DNA of 64,000 bases from Ruminococcus sp. (GTDB lineage: Bacteria; Bacillota; Clostridia; Oscillospirales; Ruminococcaceae), in the NCBI GenBank assembly GCA_017470535.1, contig JAFUYP010000040.1:1-64000 (forward strand). The letters are read 5' to 3'. Position numbers and translations under genes: made by a program. Below the pieces are notes generated by a model that saw only the letters and a program-made list of their open reading frames with translations, searched no databases and was not told the origin of the DNA. Below are positions 49,958 to 60,761 of this stretch, one piece after another (the first letter of the stretch is position 1; each line of letters opens with the position of its first letter).

Positions 49958-51001
49958 ATGGGAGCAGTCAGTATCATAATCGCAATACTTATTTTCGGTA
50001 TAATAATTGCTATACACGAGTTCGGGCATTTTGCCGTGGCGAAGCTCAGCGGCGTAAAGGTCAATGAGTTTTCTCTCGGAATGGGTCCGTGTATCTTCAA
50101 AAAGCAGAAAGGTGAAACTCAGTATTCTATCAGAGTATTGCCGATAGGCGGCTACTGCGCTATGGAGGGCGAGGACGCAAAGAGCGAGAATGAAAGAGCT
50201 TTCTGTAATAAATCTATCCCCAAGAGGATAGCGATAGTCGTTGCTGGAGCGGCGATGAATCTTATCCTCGGTTTTGTACTGCTCGTTGTTACGACTGTTA
50301 TCAATGCACCTATAACAACAACTCAGGTCAACTGGTTTGAAGATAATGCAAAGTCACAGTCTACCGGCTTGCAGATCGGTGATGAGATAGTAAAGTGCAA
50401 TGGTATGACGATCTTTACAGATATGGATCTTTCCTATCAGTTTCAGACTGATGAGGACGCTAAGTTTGACCTCGTGGTAAAAAGAGACGGCGAGAAGATA
50501 GAGCTTAATGACGTTGAGTTTGCAAAAAGCGACGGTGTGCTCCATATCGATTTCAAAGTTAAGCCGCAGAGTGCTAACCCTCTTTCGGTCGCATCGTATG
50601 CTGTCAGGAAAACTCTTTCCTATGGCAGACTGATATATATTTCACTCGGCGACCTTATCGGCGGCACTTATCATATCAATGACCTTTCAGGTCCTGTCGG
50701 AATAGTCGATGCGATAGGTGACGTTATAAGCAATGAAACCAAGGAAAGCAGTATCGACTGGGCAGCACTTATAGACAGTATCCTGTCTATGGCGGCGTTT
50801 ATTACTATCAATGTCGGGCTTTTCAATCTCCTGCCGCTGCCTGCGCTCGACGGCGGAAGACTCGTGTTCCTGATAATCGAAGCTGTAAGAGGAAAGCCTG
50901 TAAAACCAGAGCATGAGGGCATGGTGCATTTTATAGGTATCGCACTTCTGATGATACTAATGGTGATAGTGACCTTCAACGATATTAAAAGACTGTTTTA
51001 A
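49958..51001 (+). CDS. rseP: Intramembrane site-2 metalloprotease RseP/RasP
   Basis: Zinc protease that cuts transmembrane signals such as anti-sigma factors. 347 aa. First span carries the zinc motif HEFGH (about residue 22-26), followed by NEFSLGMGPCIF, a PDZ domain (about 125-200, LQIGDEIVKCNGM), and a C-terminal span with NLLPLPALDGGR supplying the third ligand. The dxr-rseP-ispG order is the standard Firmicutes one. Confidence 0.96.
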   Translation: MGAVSIIIAILIFGIIIAIHEFGHFAVAKLSGVKVNEFSLGMGPCIFKKQKGETQYSIRVLPIGGYCAMEGEDAKSENERAFCNKSIPKRIAIVVAGAAMNLILGFVLLVVTTVINAPITTTQVNWFEDNAKSQSTGLQIGDEIVKCNGMTIFTDMDLSYQFQTDEDAKFDLVVKRDGEKIELNDVEFAKSDGVLHIDFKVKPQSANPLSVASYAVRKTLSYGRLIYISLGDLIGGTYHINDLSGPVGIVDAIGDVISNETKESSIDWAALIDSILSMAAFITINVGLFNLLPLPALDGGRLVFLIIEAVRGKPVKPEHEGMVHFIGIALLMILMVIVTFNDIKRLF

Positions 51002-51015
51002 AGGAGTTTTGAATT

Positions 51016-52053
51016 ATGCGTAAATGCAAGGCAGTTAAAGTCGGCGGACTCACACTTGACGGTGAAAGAATATTTATCCAGTCGATGCTCAGTGTCCCCT
51101 CAACGGATATTGAAGGCTCGGTAAGACAGGCACTTGAGCTTGAAGCGGCTGGCTGTGAGATATTAAGGGCAGCGATACCCAATATGGACGCTGTTGCACT
51201 TATCCCGGCGATAAAGAAAAAGATAAGCATTCCGCTCGTTGCGGATATACATTTTGACTACCGCCTTGCAGTTGCAGCAGCACAGGCAGGTATAGATAAG
51301 ATAAGGATAAACCCCGGCAATATCGGCAGCAGGGATAAAGTCCTTGCCGTTGTAAAGGAGTGCAAGTCCCGTAATATCCCTATCAGGATAGGCGTAAACG
51401 GCGGTTCTCTCGAAAAGGATATACTTGCTAAATATGGGCATCCTTGTGCAGAAGCACTGGTCGAGAGTGCTATGGGTCATGTAAGGATACTTAAAGAGTG
51501 TGATTTTGATGATATTGTCATCTCACTTAAATCATCTGATGTGCCTACTATGATAAAGGCATACAGACTGCTGGCTGAGCAGTGTGATCATCCGCTGCAT
51601 TTAGGTGTCACAGAAGCCGGTACAGAGCGTATGGGACTTATAAAATCAGCTGTCGGGATAGGCTCGCTCCTTTGTGACGGTATAGGTGAAACTATCAGGG
51701 TGTCGCTCACAGATGACCCCGTAAAGGAAATATACGCTGCAAAGGATATTCTCAAAGCTGTCGGCAAGGGCGAGGGCGTGAAGATAGTTTCCTGCCCGAC
51801 CTGCGGAAGAACAAGGATAGACCTTGTGTCACTTGCAAAAAAAGTCGAAGCCGCTTTGAAGGATAATGATAAGAATATAACAGTTGCCGTAATGGGCTGC
51901 GTCGTCAACGGCATAGGTGAAGCCGGTGAAGCTGATATTGGCATTGCCGGCGGTGACGGCTGTGCTGTGCTGTTCAAGCACGGTAAGCAGCTTCGCAAGG
52001 TCGATGAAGCGGACGCTCTGCCGGCACTTATTGCCGAGATAGACAAGCTGTAA
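51016..52053 (+). CDS. ispG: 4-hydroxy-3-methylbut-2-enyl diphosphate synthase
   Basis: 4Fe-4S enzyme of the MEP pathway (GcpE). 345 aa. TIM barrel with [41 protein letters not shown]; the cluster cysteines are in [12 protein letters not shown] and [21 protein letters not shown]. It follows rseP by 14 bases. With ispE (25541) and dxr (48785), three MEP genes are in the window. Confidence 0.98.
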   Translation: MRKCKAVKVGGLTLDGERIFIQSMLSVPSTDIEGSVRQALELEAAGCEILRAAIPNMDAVALIPAIKKKISIPLVADIHFDYRLAVAAAQAGIDKIRINPGNIGSRDKVLAVVKECKSRNIPIRIGVNGGSLEKDILAKYGHPCAEALVESAMGHVRILKECDFDDIVISLKSSDVPTMIKAYRLLAEQCDHPLHLGVTEAGTERMGLIKSAVGIGSLLCDGIGETIRVSLTDDPVKEIYAAKDILKAVGKGEGVKIVSCPTCGRTRIDLVSLAKKVEAALKDNDKNITVAVMGCVVNGIGEAGEADIGIAGGDGCAVLFKHGKQLRKVDEADALPALIAEIDKL

Positions 52054-52093
52054 AATACATAATAAAGGAGGCTGCCCTTTCTGGGGCTGCAAT

Positions 52094-55000
52094 ATGTCTG
52101 ATAAAACACTGAAAGAATTATTTGATGGATATAAAGAGCTGATACCTGCTGAGCTTGAAAACGGTAAGGTGCTTAAGATCACATTCTATGAACGTGAGAG
52201 CAGGGTAGAAGTCGTTGCTGCATTCGGTACTGTTGTCAGCCACGACAATACTGAGCTTTTTGAACTTCGTGTCGGCAGGGAGATGAGGATCGGCAAGCTG
52301 ATACTTCTCCCGAAATTCACACCCGATCTTCTTAGTGAAGAAGTAATGCCGCTGGTATTTAGTCATCTTCGTTCACGCTTTCCGCTCGTCAATGGCTTTT
52401 TTGACGGGTGTGGTGTGAGATTTGAAAACGGCAATATCAATATCACCCTCAGAAACGGCGGGTATTCAATGCTTTCGAGCCTGCATATCGAGCAGGTACT
52501 GCCGCAGCTTATTTATGAGCTTTTCAGTACAAAGATGACTGTCAGCTTTGACGGTGTGCTTGAAATAGATGAAGCGCAGTATGATGCTGCACTCGAACAG
52601 ATGATAAATAATGTTTCATCAGAAAATAATGGTCTTTACGCAGACGGTATCAAAAACCCCAGGTCAGCAAAGCCTAAAAAGCCTGAACCGATCGTTAATC
52701 AGAACGGTGCAGAGATAAATTACCGTTCATTCAGCGCAGATTTTACAAGACTGTCACTGCTTGCTGATGATGCGGTCGTTTTGAAGGGTGCGCCTATTCT
52801 TTCTGATACGGAAGTAACAGCGATGAAAGAGCTTGCACTCGAAGAGCGTGAAAATGTCACCGTCTGGGGAGATGTATTCAGTATAGAATCAAAAGAGACC
52901 AAGACCGGTATGCTGATAGCAGTAATGTATATCACAGACTATACAGGTTCATTCTCTGTCAAGCTGATAGGCTCAAACAAAAAGGGCAAGTATGTAAAAT
53001 ATACCAGGGTGCAGCTTGAATCACTTCTTGAAAAGATCAAAAAAGGCAGTACCTTGATAATCACAGGTAATGTCGAGAACGATGATTTTGACCATTCTTT
53101 CAACATTATGCCTGAAAATATCATGCTTGTCAAACGTATGAAGACAAAAGACAATGCAGAGGTAAAGCGTGTTGAACTGCATTGCCATACAAATATGTCG
53201 AGCATGGATGCGCTTGCCCCGGCAGGAAAGCTCGTTGACCGTGCATTTGAGTGGGGTCATAAGGCTATCGCTATTACCGACCACGGTGTAGTGCAGGGCT
53301 ACCCTGATGCTATGAACGCCACCGCAGATATAAGAAAAAACGGCGGAAGCTTCAAGACTATCTACGGTATCGAAGCCTATCAGATCAATGACGAGATACA
53401 GATAATGAAAGGCAGGGACAGCCGTAAGCTCACAGATGAGATAATAGTTTTCGACCTTGAAACGACAGGTACTTCTGCTAATACTGAACGTATTATCGAG
53501 ATAGGTGCTGTCAAGATAAGAAACCTCGAAGTAGTCGATACCTTCAATATCTTTGTAGACCCTGAGCGTGAGATTACGCCATTTATCACCAAACTCACAG
53601 GCATTACAAACGATATGGTAAAGGGTGCTGACAAGGAGGTCGAAGCACTTAAAAAGTTTATGGAGTTTACAGGTCAGAGCCCTGTTCTTGTTGCACATAA
53701 TGCGGATTTTGATACGGGCTTTATAAACTCCTGTGCTACAAGAAATAATATAGATTTTAAATTCTCTGCTATTGACACACTTCCAATGGCACGCTGTATG
53801 CTGCCCGGTCTTTCAAGGCATAAGCTCGATACAGTTGCCAAGCATCTTAAAGTCGGGGATTTCAACCACCACAGAGCCTGCGATGACGCAGATGTTTTAA
53901 GCCGTATTTTCAGAAAGCTCTGTGAGCGTCTGATAGATGAAAACCCAGGCGAAGCTCTTACCTGCGACAGACTCAATTCACTTCTTAAAATAGATAATGC
54001 CAACAGCATAAAAAACAGCTTCCACCAGATAATACTTGTAAGGAATAATACAGGACTCAAAAATCTGTACAAGCTCATCTCAATGTCAAATCTCAACTAT
54101 TTCAGGGGCAACCCGAGGATACCGAAATCAAAGCTCTCGGAGCTGCGTGAGGGTCTTATTGTCGGCTCTGCCTGCGAAGCAGGTGAGCTTTTCCGTGCAG
54201 TCTATGCCGGCAGACCGTGGAGCGAGCTTTGTAAGATAGCGAGCTACTACGACTATCTTGAAATACAGCCTGACGGCAATAATATGTTTATGCTGAGAAA
54301 AGGCGATGTACAGAACGTCGAGCAGCTGCACGATTTTAACCGTACTATAATCAAGCTCGGCGAAGAGCTTGGTATCCCTGTCTGTGCTACGGGCGATGTA
54401 CATTTTCTTGATAAAGGCGATGCGATATTCAGAGCAATATTGCAGTCTGCGAAGTATTCCGACTGTGATAATCAGCCGCCGCTTTATTTGAAAACGACAG
54501 AGGAGATGCTTGAAGATTTTGCGTACCTTGGCAAGGAAAAGGCATATGAGGTCGTAGTCACCAATACAAATCTTATTGCTGATATGATAGACCCCGATGT
54601 TAAGGCTTTCCCGAACGGTACATATACTCCGTACATCGAGGGCGCTGTAAGAGAGCTTCAGGTCATCTGCTGGAAGAAATGCTGCTCTATCTACGGCGAC
54701 TGTGATCCTGACAGTATAGAGATACCCGAAGGAGAGGATATAGATGTTTCGCAGTATTTCGAGGGTCATATACCGGAAATAGTTTTCAAACGGCTCAAAC
54801 GTGAACTTGACTCTATCATAAAGCACGGCTTTGCAGTTTTGTATATGATCTCGCAGAAGCTCGTTGCCAATTCCAACGAGAACGGCTATCAGGTCGGCTC
54901 CCGTGGCTCGGTAGGGTCGTCATTCGTAGCGTCTATGTCAGGTATTTCAGAAGTCAACCCCCTTATGCCGCACTATGTCTGCCCGAAATGCAGACACAGC

Positions 55001-56572
55001 GAGTTTATTGAGGACGGCTCTGTCGGCTCGGGCTTTGATCTGCCGCCGAAGGATTGCCCGGAGTGCGGCACGGATATGATGCGTGACGGACATGATATTC
55101 CTTTTGAAACGTTCTTAGGCTTTGACGGCGATAAAGCTCCTGATATAGACCTTAACTTCTCGGGCGATTACCAGTCAAAGGCTCATAAGTATACAGAAGA
55201 GCTTTTCGGTCAGGATCATGTTTTCAAGGCAGGTACTATCTCGGGCGTTGCGGATAAGACGGCGTTCGGGTATGTAAAGAACTATCTTGAAGAGCGCCAT
55301 ATCACCGTGCATAAAGCTGAGATGCAGAGATTGATAAACGGCTGCCTTGATGTCAAGCGTACTACCGGTCAGCACCCCGGCGGTATGGTAGTTATACCGA
55401 GCGACTATGAGGTGTATGACTTTACCCCGGTGCAGCACCCGGCAGAGAAGGTGGATTCTGATATTGTAACTACACACTTTGACTTCCATTCGCTGCATGA
55501 TACTATATTAAAGCTCGATGAGCTTGGACATGATGTTCCGACTATATATAAATATCTTGAAAAATTCTCCGGTCTTGACATCACCAAAGTTCCTATGTCA
55601 GACCCCGATGTGTATTCACTCTTTACATCGCCGAAGGCTTTGGGTGTCACTGAAGAGGACATCAACTGCCAGACAGGTACTCTCGGTATACCTGAAATGG
55701 GTACGCCGTTTGTAAGAGGGATGCTGCTTGAATCAAAGCCTAAGAATTTCTCTGACCTGCTTCAGATCTCCGGGCTTTCACACGGTACAGACGTATGGCT
55801 CGGCAATGCACAGGAGCTTATTGCAAACGGTACCTGCGATATTTCAAATGTTATCGGTACCCGTGACAGTATCATGACATATCTTTTATATCACGGTGTC
55901 GAGCCTAAGCTGTCGTTCAAGATCATGGAGATAACCCGTAAGGGTAAAGCGCCTAAGCTGCTGACAGAGGAAATGAAGCAGACGATGCGTGACCACAATG
56001 TACCTGAATGGTATATCGACAGCTGTTTGAAGATAAAGTATATGTTCCCGAAGGCACACGCTGCGGCGTATGTAACTGCTGCGATACGACTGTGTTGGTT
56101 CAAGGTGCATCAGCCGCTTGTGTTCTATGCGTCTATCTTTACCGTGCGAGGGGAGGATTTTGATGCTGAGAGCGCTGTCAAGGGTACATATCAGGTAAGG
56201 AATAAAATGGAAGAGATAAAGAATATGCCGAAAGAGGAGCGCACCGCAAAAGACGAGGGCGTTCTTGAAACGCTTATGCTCATAAACGAGATGCTGTCCC
56301 GTGGATATGAGTTTTTGCCGGTAGATATATTCAAATCTCACTCAAAGATCTATCAGATAGAAGATGGTAAGATAAGGCTGCCTTTCTGCTCTATAAAGGG
56401 CGTAGGCGGAGCTGCTGCCGAGAGCCTTTATGAAAAGGCGAAGAGCGGCGACTTTATCTCCGTTGAGGAATTCAGACTGCAAAGCGGTGTGTCTAACTCG
56501 GTAATAGATATGCTGGTCGAGAACGGTGCATTCGGTGATATGCCCCTTGAAAACCAGATGACGCTCTTCTGA
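52094..56572 (+). CDS. polC: DNA polymerase III alpha subunit, Gram-positive type PolC
   Basis: Replicative polymerase of Firmicutes. 1492 aa, a little longer than the usual 1430-1470. Domains in order: N-terminal region, OB fold (about 255-345, [12 protein letters not shown]), PHP domain start ([15 protein letters not shown]), inserted DEDD 3'-5' exonuclease ([30 protein letters not shown]), PHP remainder, then the polymerase with a zinc-binding CPKC...[19 protein letters not shown] and the catalytic Asp pair in [10 protein letters not shown]. The ribosome site is unclear: GGAGG is 24 bases upstream, while a closer GGGG precedes ATG by 7. Last gene before the his operon. Confidence 0.98.
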   Translation: MSDKTLKELFDGYKELIPAELENGKVLKITFYERESRVEVVAAFGTVVSHDNTELFELRVGREMRIGKLILLPKFTPDLLSEEVMPLVFSHLRSRFPLVNGFFDGCGVRFENGNINITLRNGGYSMLSSLHIEQVLPQLIYELFSTKMTVSFDGVLEIDEAQYDAALEQMINNVSSENNGLYADGIKNPRSAKPKKPEPIVNQNGAEINYRSFSADFTRLSLLADDAVVLKGAPILSDTEVTAMKELALEERENVTVWGDVFSIESKETKTGMLIAVMYITDYTGSFSVKLIGSNKKGKYVKYTRVQLESLLEKIKKGSTLIITGNVENDDFDHSFNIMPENIMLVKRMKTKDNAEVKRVELHCHTNMSSMDALAPAGKLVDRAFEWGHKAIAITDHGVVQGYPDAMNATADIRKNGGSFKTIYGIEAYQINDEIQIMKGRDSRKLTDEIIVFDLETTGTSANTERIIEIGAVKIRNLEVVDTFNIFVDPEREITPFITKLTGITNDMVKGADKEVEALKKFMEFTGQSPVLVAHNADFDTGFINSCATRNNIDFKFSAIDTLPMARCMLPGLSRHKLDTVAKHLKVGDFNHHRACDDADVLSRIFRKLCERLIDENPGEALTCDRLNSLLKIDNANSIKNSFHQIILVRNNTGLKNLYKLISMSNLNYFRGNPRIPKSKLSELREGLIVGSACEAGELFRAVYAGRPWSELCKIASYYDYLEIQPDGNNMFMLRKGDVQNVEQLHDFNRTIIKLGEELGIPVCATGDVHFLDKGDAIFRAILQSAKYSDCDNQPPLYLKTTEEMLEDFAYLGKEKAYEVVVTNTNLIADMIDPDVKAFPNGTYTPYIEGAVRELQVICWKKCCSIYGDCDPDSIEIPEGEDIDVSQYFEGHIPEIVFKRLKRELDSIIKHGFAVLYMISQKLVANSNENGYQVGSRGSVGSSFVASMSGISEVNPLMPHYVCPKCRHSEFIEDGSVGSGFDLPPKDCPECGTDMMRDGHDIPFETFLGFDGDKAPDIDLNFSGDYQSKAHKYTEELFGQDHVFKAGTISGVADKTAFGYVKNYLEERHITVHKAEMQRLINGCLDVKRTTGQHPGGMVVIPSDYEVYDFTPVQHPAEKVDSDIVTTHFDFHSLHDTILKLDELGHDVPTIYKYLEKFSGLDITKVPMSDPDVYSLFTSPKALGVTEEDINCQTGTLGIPEMGTPFVRGMLLESKPKNFSDLLQISGLSHGTDVWLGNAQELIANGTCDISNVIGTRDSIMTYLLYHGVEPKLSFKIMEITRKGKAPKLLTEEMKQTMRDHNVPEWYIDSCLKIKYMFPKAHAAAYVTAAIRLCWFKVHQPLVFYASIFTVRGEDFDAESAVKGTYQVRNKMEEIKNMPKEERTAKDEGVLETLMLINEMLSRGYEFLPVDIFKSHSKIYQIEDGKIRLPFCSIKGVGGAAAESLYEKAKSGDFISVEEFRLQSGVSNSVIDMLVENGAFGDMPLENQMTLF

Positions 56573-56599
56573 TAGGAAATATAAACAAATAACTTGATG

Positions 56600-56676
56600 A
56601 GTATTAGTATAGTTTGTATATATTTGCGTCTTGACAAACCGAATATAATATGGTAATATATTACTATGCTAATACT
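56600..56676. promoter_or_regulatory. 14-nt inverted repeat flanking the his operon promoter
   Basis: AGTATTAGTATAGT (56600-56613) and ACTATGCTAATACT (56663-56676) are inverted copies with one mismatch. The arms bracket the -35 and -10 boxes, with the second arm at the predicted start site. This is the geometry of a paired operator; a histidine-responsive TrpR-type repressor (HisR) is known for his genes in Clostridia and is a candidate, though its site is not established here. Confidence 0.6.
56631..56659 (+). promoter_or_regulatory. Promoter of the his operon
   Basis: TTGACA (56631-56636) and TAATAT (56654-56659) with a 17-base spacer. The leader to the first gene is about 35 bases, so there is no room for a T-box or a peptide attenuator. 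Confidence 0.75.
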
Positions 56677-56700
56677 TTACTATGATAAAGTAGGCGGTAT

Positions 56701-57144
56701 ATGACTTTGGACGATATGAAAAAACAGGCAGAGGACATTGTAACCAAAGCTGTCAATTATATATCTGACTATGATGCGCAGGGGCTGATGTCCGTATCCC
56801 GGATAATACCTCAGTGGTGTGTAGACGAAAATACACATCAATATGTATCACAGTCATATGGCATGAACAGATTCTTTGAATGGCTTAGTGATTTTTTTCT
56901 TGATCGTAAGGATGATAAGGAATGTTTCTATATCAATAAAGTCGATCCGTATCTGTTTTGTCAGATAAGCATTGATGAATGTGTGAATCACTGCGGCTTT
57001 CTTTGTGTGCATTATACTCCGCTGTCTAATTTTGTGACTATCGAAGAATTTGATCTCGAGTTTATGTTTTTTATTGATAGTGACAGAAAGCTAAAGAATT
57101 ATTTCTATTTAAAACCAAATATATGTAAAGGACTGATTTTATGA
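56701..57144 (+). CDS. Hypothetical protein, first gene of the his operon
   Basis: 147 aa, unrecognised. It begins MTLDDMKKQAEDIVTKAVNY and has five cysteines (WCVDE, KECF, LFCQISIDECVNHCGFLC). The cluster CQISIDECVNHCGFLC could bind a metal but matches no motif I know. No signal peptide or membrane span. Its stop overlaps the ATG of hisZ by 4 bases (ATGA), so it is translated together with the his genes; that coupling is the main hint to a related role. Confidence 0.65.
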   Translation: MTLDDMKKQAEDIVTKAVNYISDYDAQGLMSVSRIIPQWCVDENTHQYVSQSYGMNRFFEWLSDFFLDRKDDKECFYINKVDPYLFCQISIDECVNHCGFLCVHYTPLSNFVTIEEFDLEFMFFIDSDRKLKNYFYLKPNICKGLIL

Positions 57145-58340
57145 AAAAATATGACCTGCTGACCCCCGAGGGTACAAGGGATCTGTTGTTTGAAGAATGC
57201 CTTGCAAGGCGTGATGTAGAAAAGCGGATCAAAGAGCTGTTTTCGCATTTTGGGTACAGTGAGGTAGTTACTCCCGGTCTTGAATTCTTCGATGCTTTTA
57301 ACGGCAGTACAAGGAATTTCCAGACTGAGAATCTTTATAAAACGTTTGATTCAAAGGGCAGGATAATCGTTATGCGTCCTGATTCTACTATCCCGATAGC
57401 AAGACTTGTATCGACAAGACTTAAAGATGCTATACTTCCGCTGCGTCTTTACTATAATCAGAGGATATATGAAAACAACGCCCTTTTAAAAGGCAGGTCT
57501 GATGAGACAGTACAGGCTGGTATAGAGCTTATAGGCGGCGAGAACAGCAAGCGTGCTGATTATGAGGTACTTTGTACAGCAGTCGAGGCGCTTGCGATGT
57601 TCGATAAGGATAATTTCAGATTAGAGCTTGGGCATATAGGTTATTTCAAAGAGCTTGTCACAAAGCTCGATGCCGATGATAATGCAAGGGAAGAGATAAG
57701 GATACTGATCTCAACAAAGAATTACCCTGCGCTTGTCGATCTGCTCGACAGCTTCGGTGATAACGAAGTCACAAGGGCGTTAAAGCAGCTCCCAAGGCTT
57801 TTCGGCGGCGCAGAGGTGTTTGAAAAAGCAGCATCTATCTATACAGATGAAAAGATAAATGCTATCCTTTCAGAGCTTAAAGAAGAGTATGAGCGTCTTT
57901 CAAGCCTTGGCTATGAGGGCAAGATATCAGTCGATCTTGGTATCGTCAGCCATACCGATTATTATACCGGAATTGTGTTCAAGGGGTATCTTTCTGAGGT
58001 GGGCAAGTATGTCCTGAAGGGCGGAAGATACGATACGCTCCTTGGGGAGTATGGATTTGATAATCCGGCAGTAGGCTTTGGCGTTAATGTTGACGGCATT
58101 ACAAGGCATCTTGAAAAGATAGGAGATCATTATTCACTTAAAACTCCTGACGCTGTTGTTTACGGTGAAAAGGGTCATGTGGTCGAAGCGATAGCTTATG
58201 CAAGAAATCTTGCAAGGGATGGTAAAACAGTCGAGAATTCGCTGTTCGATACACTTGATGAAACAAAGGTATATGCTGTGAGCAAGGGTATCAAAAAGGT
58301 GATAACTGTTGGGGAAGACGTAAAAGAAATAGATGTGTAA
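57141..58340 (+). CDS. hisZ: ATP phosphoribosyltransferase regulatory subunit
   Basis: Histidyl-tRNA-synthetase-like protein that partners the short HisG and confers histidine feedback. 399 aa. The class II synthetase core is visible (TPEGTRDLLFEECLARRDVE, VMRPDSTIPIARLVSTR, LRLYYNQRIYE, GIELIGG, LGHIGYF), but key aminoacylation motifs of HisRS are reduced, as expected for HisZ. It is followed 12 bases later by a 209-aa HisG of the short form, which requires HisZ. This rules out a plain histidyl-tRNA synthetase. Confidence 0.94.
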   Translation: MKKYDLLTPEGTRDLLFEECLARRDVEKRIKELFSHFGYSEVVTPGLEFFDAFNGSTRNFQTENLYKTFDSKGRIIVMRPDSTIPIARLVSTRLKDAILPLRLYYNQRIYENNALLKGRSDETVQAGIELIGGENSKRADYEVLCTAVEALAMFDKDNFRLELGHIGYFKELVTKLDADDNAREEIRILISTKNYPALVDLLDSFGDNEVTRALKQLPRLFGGAEVFEKAASIYTDEKINAILSELKEEYERLSSLGYEGKISVDLGIVSHTDYYTGIVFKGYLSEVGKYVLKGGRYDTLLGEYGFDNPAVGFGVNVDGITRHLEKIGDHYSLKTPDAVVYGEKGHVVEAIAYARNLARDGKTVENSLFDTLDETKVYAVSKGIKKVITVGEDVKEIDV

Positions 58341-58352
58341 GGGGTACAATAA

Positions 58353-58982
58353 ATGAATAAACCACTGAGAATAGCTCTTACAAAGGGCAGACTTGAAAAG
58401 GATACAGTCGGTCTTTTTGAGAAGATAGGCTTTGACTGTACAGCAGTGAGGGAAAAGGGCAGAAAGCTCATTCTCCCGATAGATGACGGCAGGATAGAGG
58501 TAGTCCTTGCAAAGGCAAATGATGTTATTACATATGTTGAGCATGGTGTGTGTGATATGGGCGTTGTCGGCAAGGATACTATAATGGAGATGCAGGGCAA
58601 GTTTTTTGAGCTTGCAGATCTGGGATTTGGCAGATGTAAATTTGCACTTGCCACCAAAAAAGGTCATAGATTCTACGGCGGATATGGTGTAAAGACTATC
58701 GCTACGAAATACCCGAATATCACAAGAAATCACTTTGAGAGCAAGGGCATGGACGTCGAGATAGTCAAGATAGAAGGCTCGGTAGAGCTTGCACCGCTTT
58801 TAGAGCTGTCTGACGGTATAGTCGATATAGTTGAAACTGGTACGACTCTTAAAGAAAACGGTCTTGAAGTGATAGAGGATATATGTCCTGTATCTGCAAG
58901 ACTTATCGTTAATATGGTGAGCATGAAGCTCAGACAGCAGGAGATAGAAAAGCTCGTAGAGCTTATAGACAAAAACTTATAA
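58353..58982 (+). CDS. hisG: ATP phosphoribosyltransferase, short form
   Basis: First step of histidine synthesis. 209 aa, so it lacks the regulatory C-terminal domain and depends on HisZ. Motifs: LRIALTKGRLEKDTVGLFEK, DMGVVGKDT, ATKYPNITRNHFESKGM and the PRPP-binding DGIVDIVETGTTLKENGL. Start ATG 58353 follows AAGGGGTACAATAA. Operon gene order hisZ-hisG-hisD is common in Clostridia. Confidence 0.96.
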   Translation: MNKPLRIALTKGRLEKDTVGLFEKIGFDCTAVREKGRKLILPIDDGRIEVVLAKANDVITYVEHGVCDMGVVGKDTIMEMQGKFFELADLGFGRCKFALATKKGHRFYGGYGVKTIATKYPNITRNHFESKGMDVEIVKIEGSVELAPLLELSDGIVDIVETGTTLKENGLEVIEDICPVSARLIVNMVSMKLRQQEIEKLVELIDKNL

Positions 58983-58995
58983 AGGATTGATAACA

Positions 58996-60288
58996 ATGGC
59001 ACTTATAAAGAAAATATATGTAAACGGCAAGGACGAAAAAGAGTTTTTCAAAAACGTTGAAAAGCGTGCAGGAGAAACAGATAAAAAAGTAACTGCAACA
59101 GTCAGTGAGATAGTTGAAAATGTAAAGGAAAACGGCGATAAGGCTGTAAAAGAGTATACTGAAAAATTCGACGGTAAGCTGCCTCAGTATTACGAAGTAC
59201 CGAGAGAGGTCATAAATGACGCTCTTACCGAAGCAGATCAGGATCTTGTCAATGCACTTTTGAACTGTATCGAGAATATAACCGCTTTCCACCAGCGCCA
59301 GAAGTCACAGAGCTTTGTTGATCCGCAGGCAAACGGTGTTATCCTCGGTCAGAGGGTACGGGGTCTGCACAGGGTAGGTCTTTACGTTCCGGGCGGTACA
59401 GCGGCTTATCCGTCATCTGTGCTTATGAATGCAGTACCTGCAAAGATTGCAGGTGTCGGTGAGATAATCATGGTAACACCTCCGCTCAAGGACGGTACGC
59501 CTAATAAGGATATACTTGTAGCTGCTGCACTCTGCGGCGTTGACAGGGTATTCTTGGCAGGCGGCGCTCAGGCGATAGCTGCACTTGCTTATGGTACAGA
59601 GGAGATACCGAAGGTAGACAAGATAGTAGGCCCCGGAAATATCTTCGTTGCGACAGCAAAGAAACTGCTCTACGGCACAGTTGATATAGATATGGTCGCA
59701 GGGCCGAGCGAGATACTTATTGTAGCTGACGACAGCGCTGCACCTAAATATGTAGCTGCCGATCTTATGTCACAGGCAGAGCATGACAGACTTGCATCTG
59801 CAATACTTATCACGACCAGTGAGGAGCTTGCAGATAAGACTGCAATAGAACTTGAAAGACAAATGGCTGCGCTTGAAAGAAAAGAGATAATCGAGTATTC
59901 GCTTTCAGAGTATGGCGCTATGATAATCTGTAAAACAAGGGAAGAGGCTTGCGATATAGCAAATGCCTTAGCTCCCGAGCATCTTGAAGTGCTGTTTGAG
60001 AACCCTATGGAATATGTCGGCAGACTTGATAACGCAGGCTCAGTATTCTTAGGACAGTACGCACCCGAACCTCTCGGCGATTACTATGCAGGACCTAACC
60101 ACGTTCTTCCTACAAGCGGTACTGCAAGATTTTTCTCACCTCTTGGTGTCAACAGCTTTGAGAAGCGTTCGAGCTTTATCTACTATACCGAGGACGCTCT
60201 GAGAAATGCTAAGGACGATATAGTTTTAGTAGCAAACAGAGAGGGTCTTACAGCTCACGCAAATGCTATCAAGGTAAGGTTTGAGTAA
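58996..60288 (+). CDS. hisD: Histidinol dehydrogenase
   Basis: Oxidises histidinol to histidine in two NAD steps. 430 aa from ATG 58996; the frame extends to a TTG at 58987 that overlaps the ribosome site (AAAGGATTG). Conserved: VPGGTAAYPSSVLMNAVPAKIAG, GGAQAIAALAYGT, the signature DMVAGPSEILIVADDSA, SQAEHDRLASAIL, and YAGPNHVLPTSGTARF. Zinc-binding His/Gln/Asp positions are present. Confidence 0.97.
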   Translation: MALIKKIYVNGKDEKEFFKNVEKRAGETDKKVTATVSEIVENVKENGDKAVKEYTEKFDGKLPQYYEVPREVINDALTEADQDLVNALLNCIENITAFHQRQKSQSFVDPQANGVILGQRVRGLHRVGLYVPGGTAAYPSSVLMNAVPAKIAGVGEIIMVTPPLKDGTPNKDILVAAALCGVDRVFLAGGAQAIAALAYGTEEIPKVDKIVGPGNIFVATAKKLLYGTVDIDMVAGPSEILIVADDSAAPKYVAADLMSQAEHDRLASAILITTSEELADKTAIELERQMAALERKEIIEYSLSEYGAMIICKTREEACDIANALAPEHLEVLFENPMEYVGRLDNAGSVFLGQYAPEPLGDYYAGPNHVLPTSGTARFFSPLGVNSFEKRSSFIYYTEDALRNAKDDIVLVANREGLTAHANAIKVRFE

Positions 60289-60290
60289 TA

Positions 60291-60749
60291 ATGCCTGATA
60301 GTCTTGCGGCTTTGCTCATCGGTGCTGCCTGTGTGGGAGTGATGCCCATGCTTTATATGGCTGTTTACAGGCTATACCTTAAAATAGCATATAATGAAGC
60401 GGCAGGCACGGTCCTGAGCAGAGATGAGAGCTTTAAGCGTTTAAAATTCAAAGGCTTTAAAAGGGAAGATGTTGATGATCTTCCCTTAAAGGCGTTTGTT
60501 GAGTTTGATACCTCAGACGGCAAGGTAGTAGTTGAAAGCGTCTATGAATACGACAACGAAGAATATGAACGTGTATTTGCGTCTAAACAGGCAGCAGTGC
60601 TGTTTGACCGTAAGCACCCGGATAAGAACTATGTTTTAAAAAATGAATACAAAAGACGTTTTATCAAAGTTTCTGTCGGGTTTTTGGTTTTTGCACTTCT
60701 TGCCGCAGTTGCCCAGATAACTGCATTTATCTATCTTGGAATGTTGTAG
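60291..60749 (+). CDS. Membrane protein of unknown function in the his operon (DUF3592-like)
   Basis: 152 aa. There is an N-terminal span (SLAALLIGAACVGVMPMLYM), a soluble segment of about 75 residues (EAAGTVLSRDESFKRL, AFVEFDTSDGKVVVES, FDRKHPDKNYV) and a C-terminal span (VGFLVFALLAAVAQITAFI). The pattern of two spans around a small beta domain resembles DUF3592 and the gene at 28086. It starts 2 bases after hisD with no separate promoter. Function unknown; its presence inside the his operon is unusual. Confidence 0.65.
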   Translation: MPDSLAALLIGAACVGVMPMLYMAVYRLYLKIAYNEAAGTVLSRDESFKRLKFKGFKREDVDDLPLKAFVEFDTSDGKVVVESVYEYDNEEYERVFASKQAAVLFDRKHPDKNYVLKNEYKRRFIKVSVGFLVFALLAAVAQITAFIYLGML

Positions 60750-60761
60750 ATCGGAGGGAAT

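Noticed and set aside
54128..54826. 232-codon minus-strand frame (and a similar one at 53021-53698) opposite polC
   Set aside because: Antisense to a conserved polymerase, with no start signals or recognisable motif.
56660..56700. T-box leader for the his operon
   Set aside because: The leader is only about 35 bases, with no T-box sequence or terminator.
57141..58340. Histidyl-tRNA synthetase
   Set aside because: Its position next to a short-form hisG and its reduced aminoacylation motifs point to HisZ.
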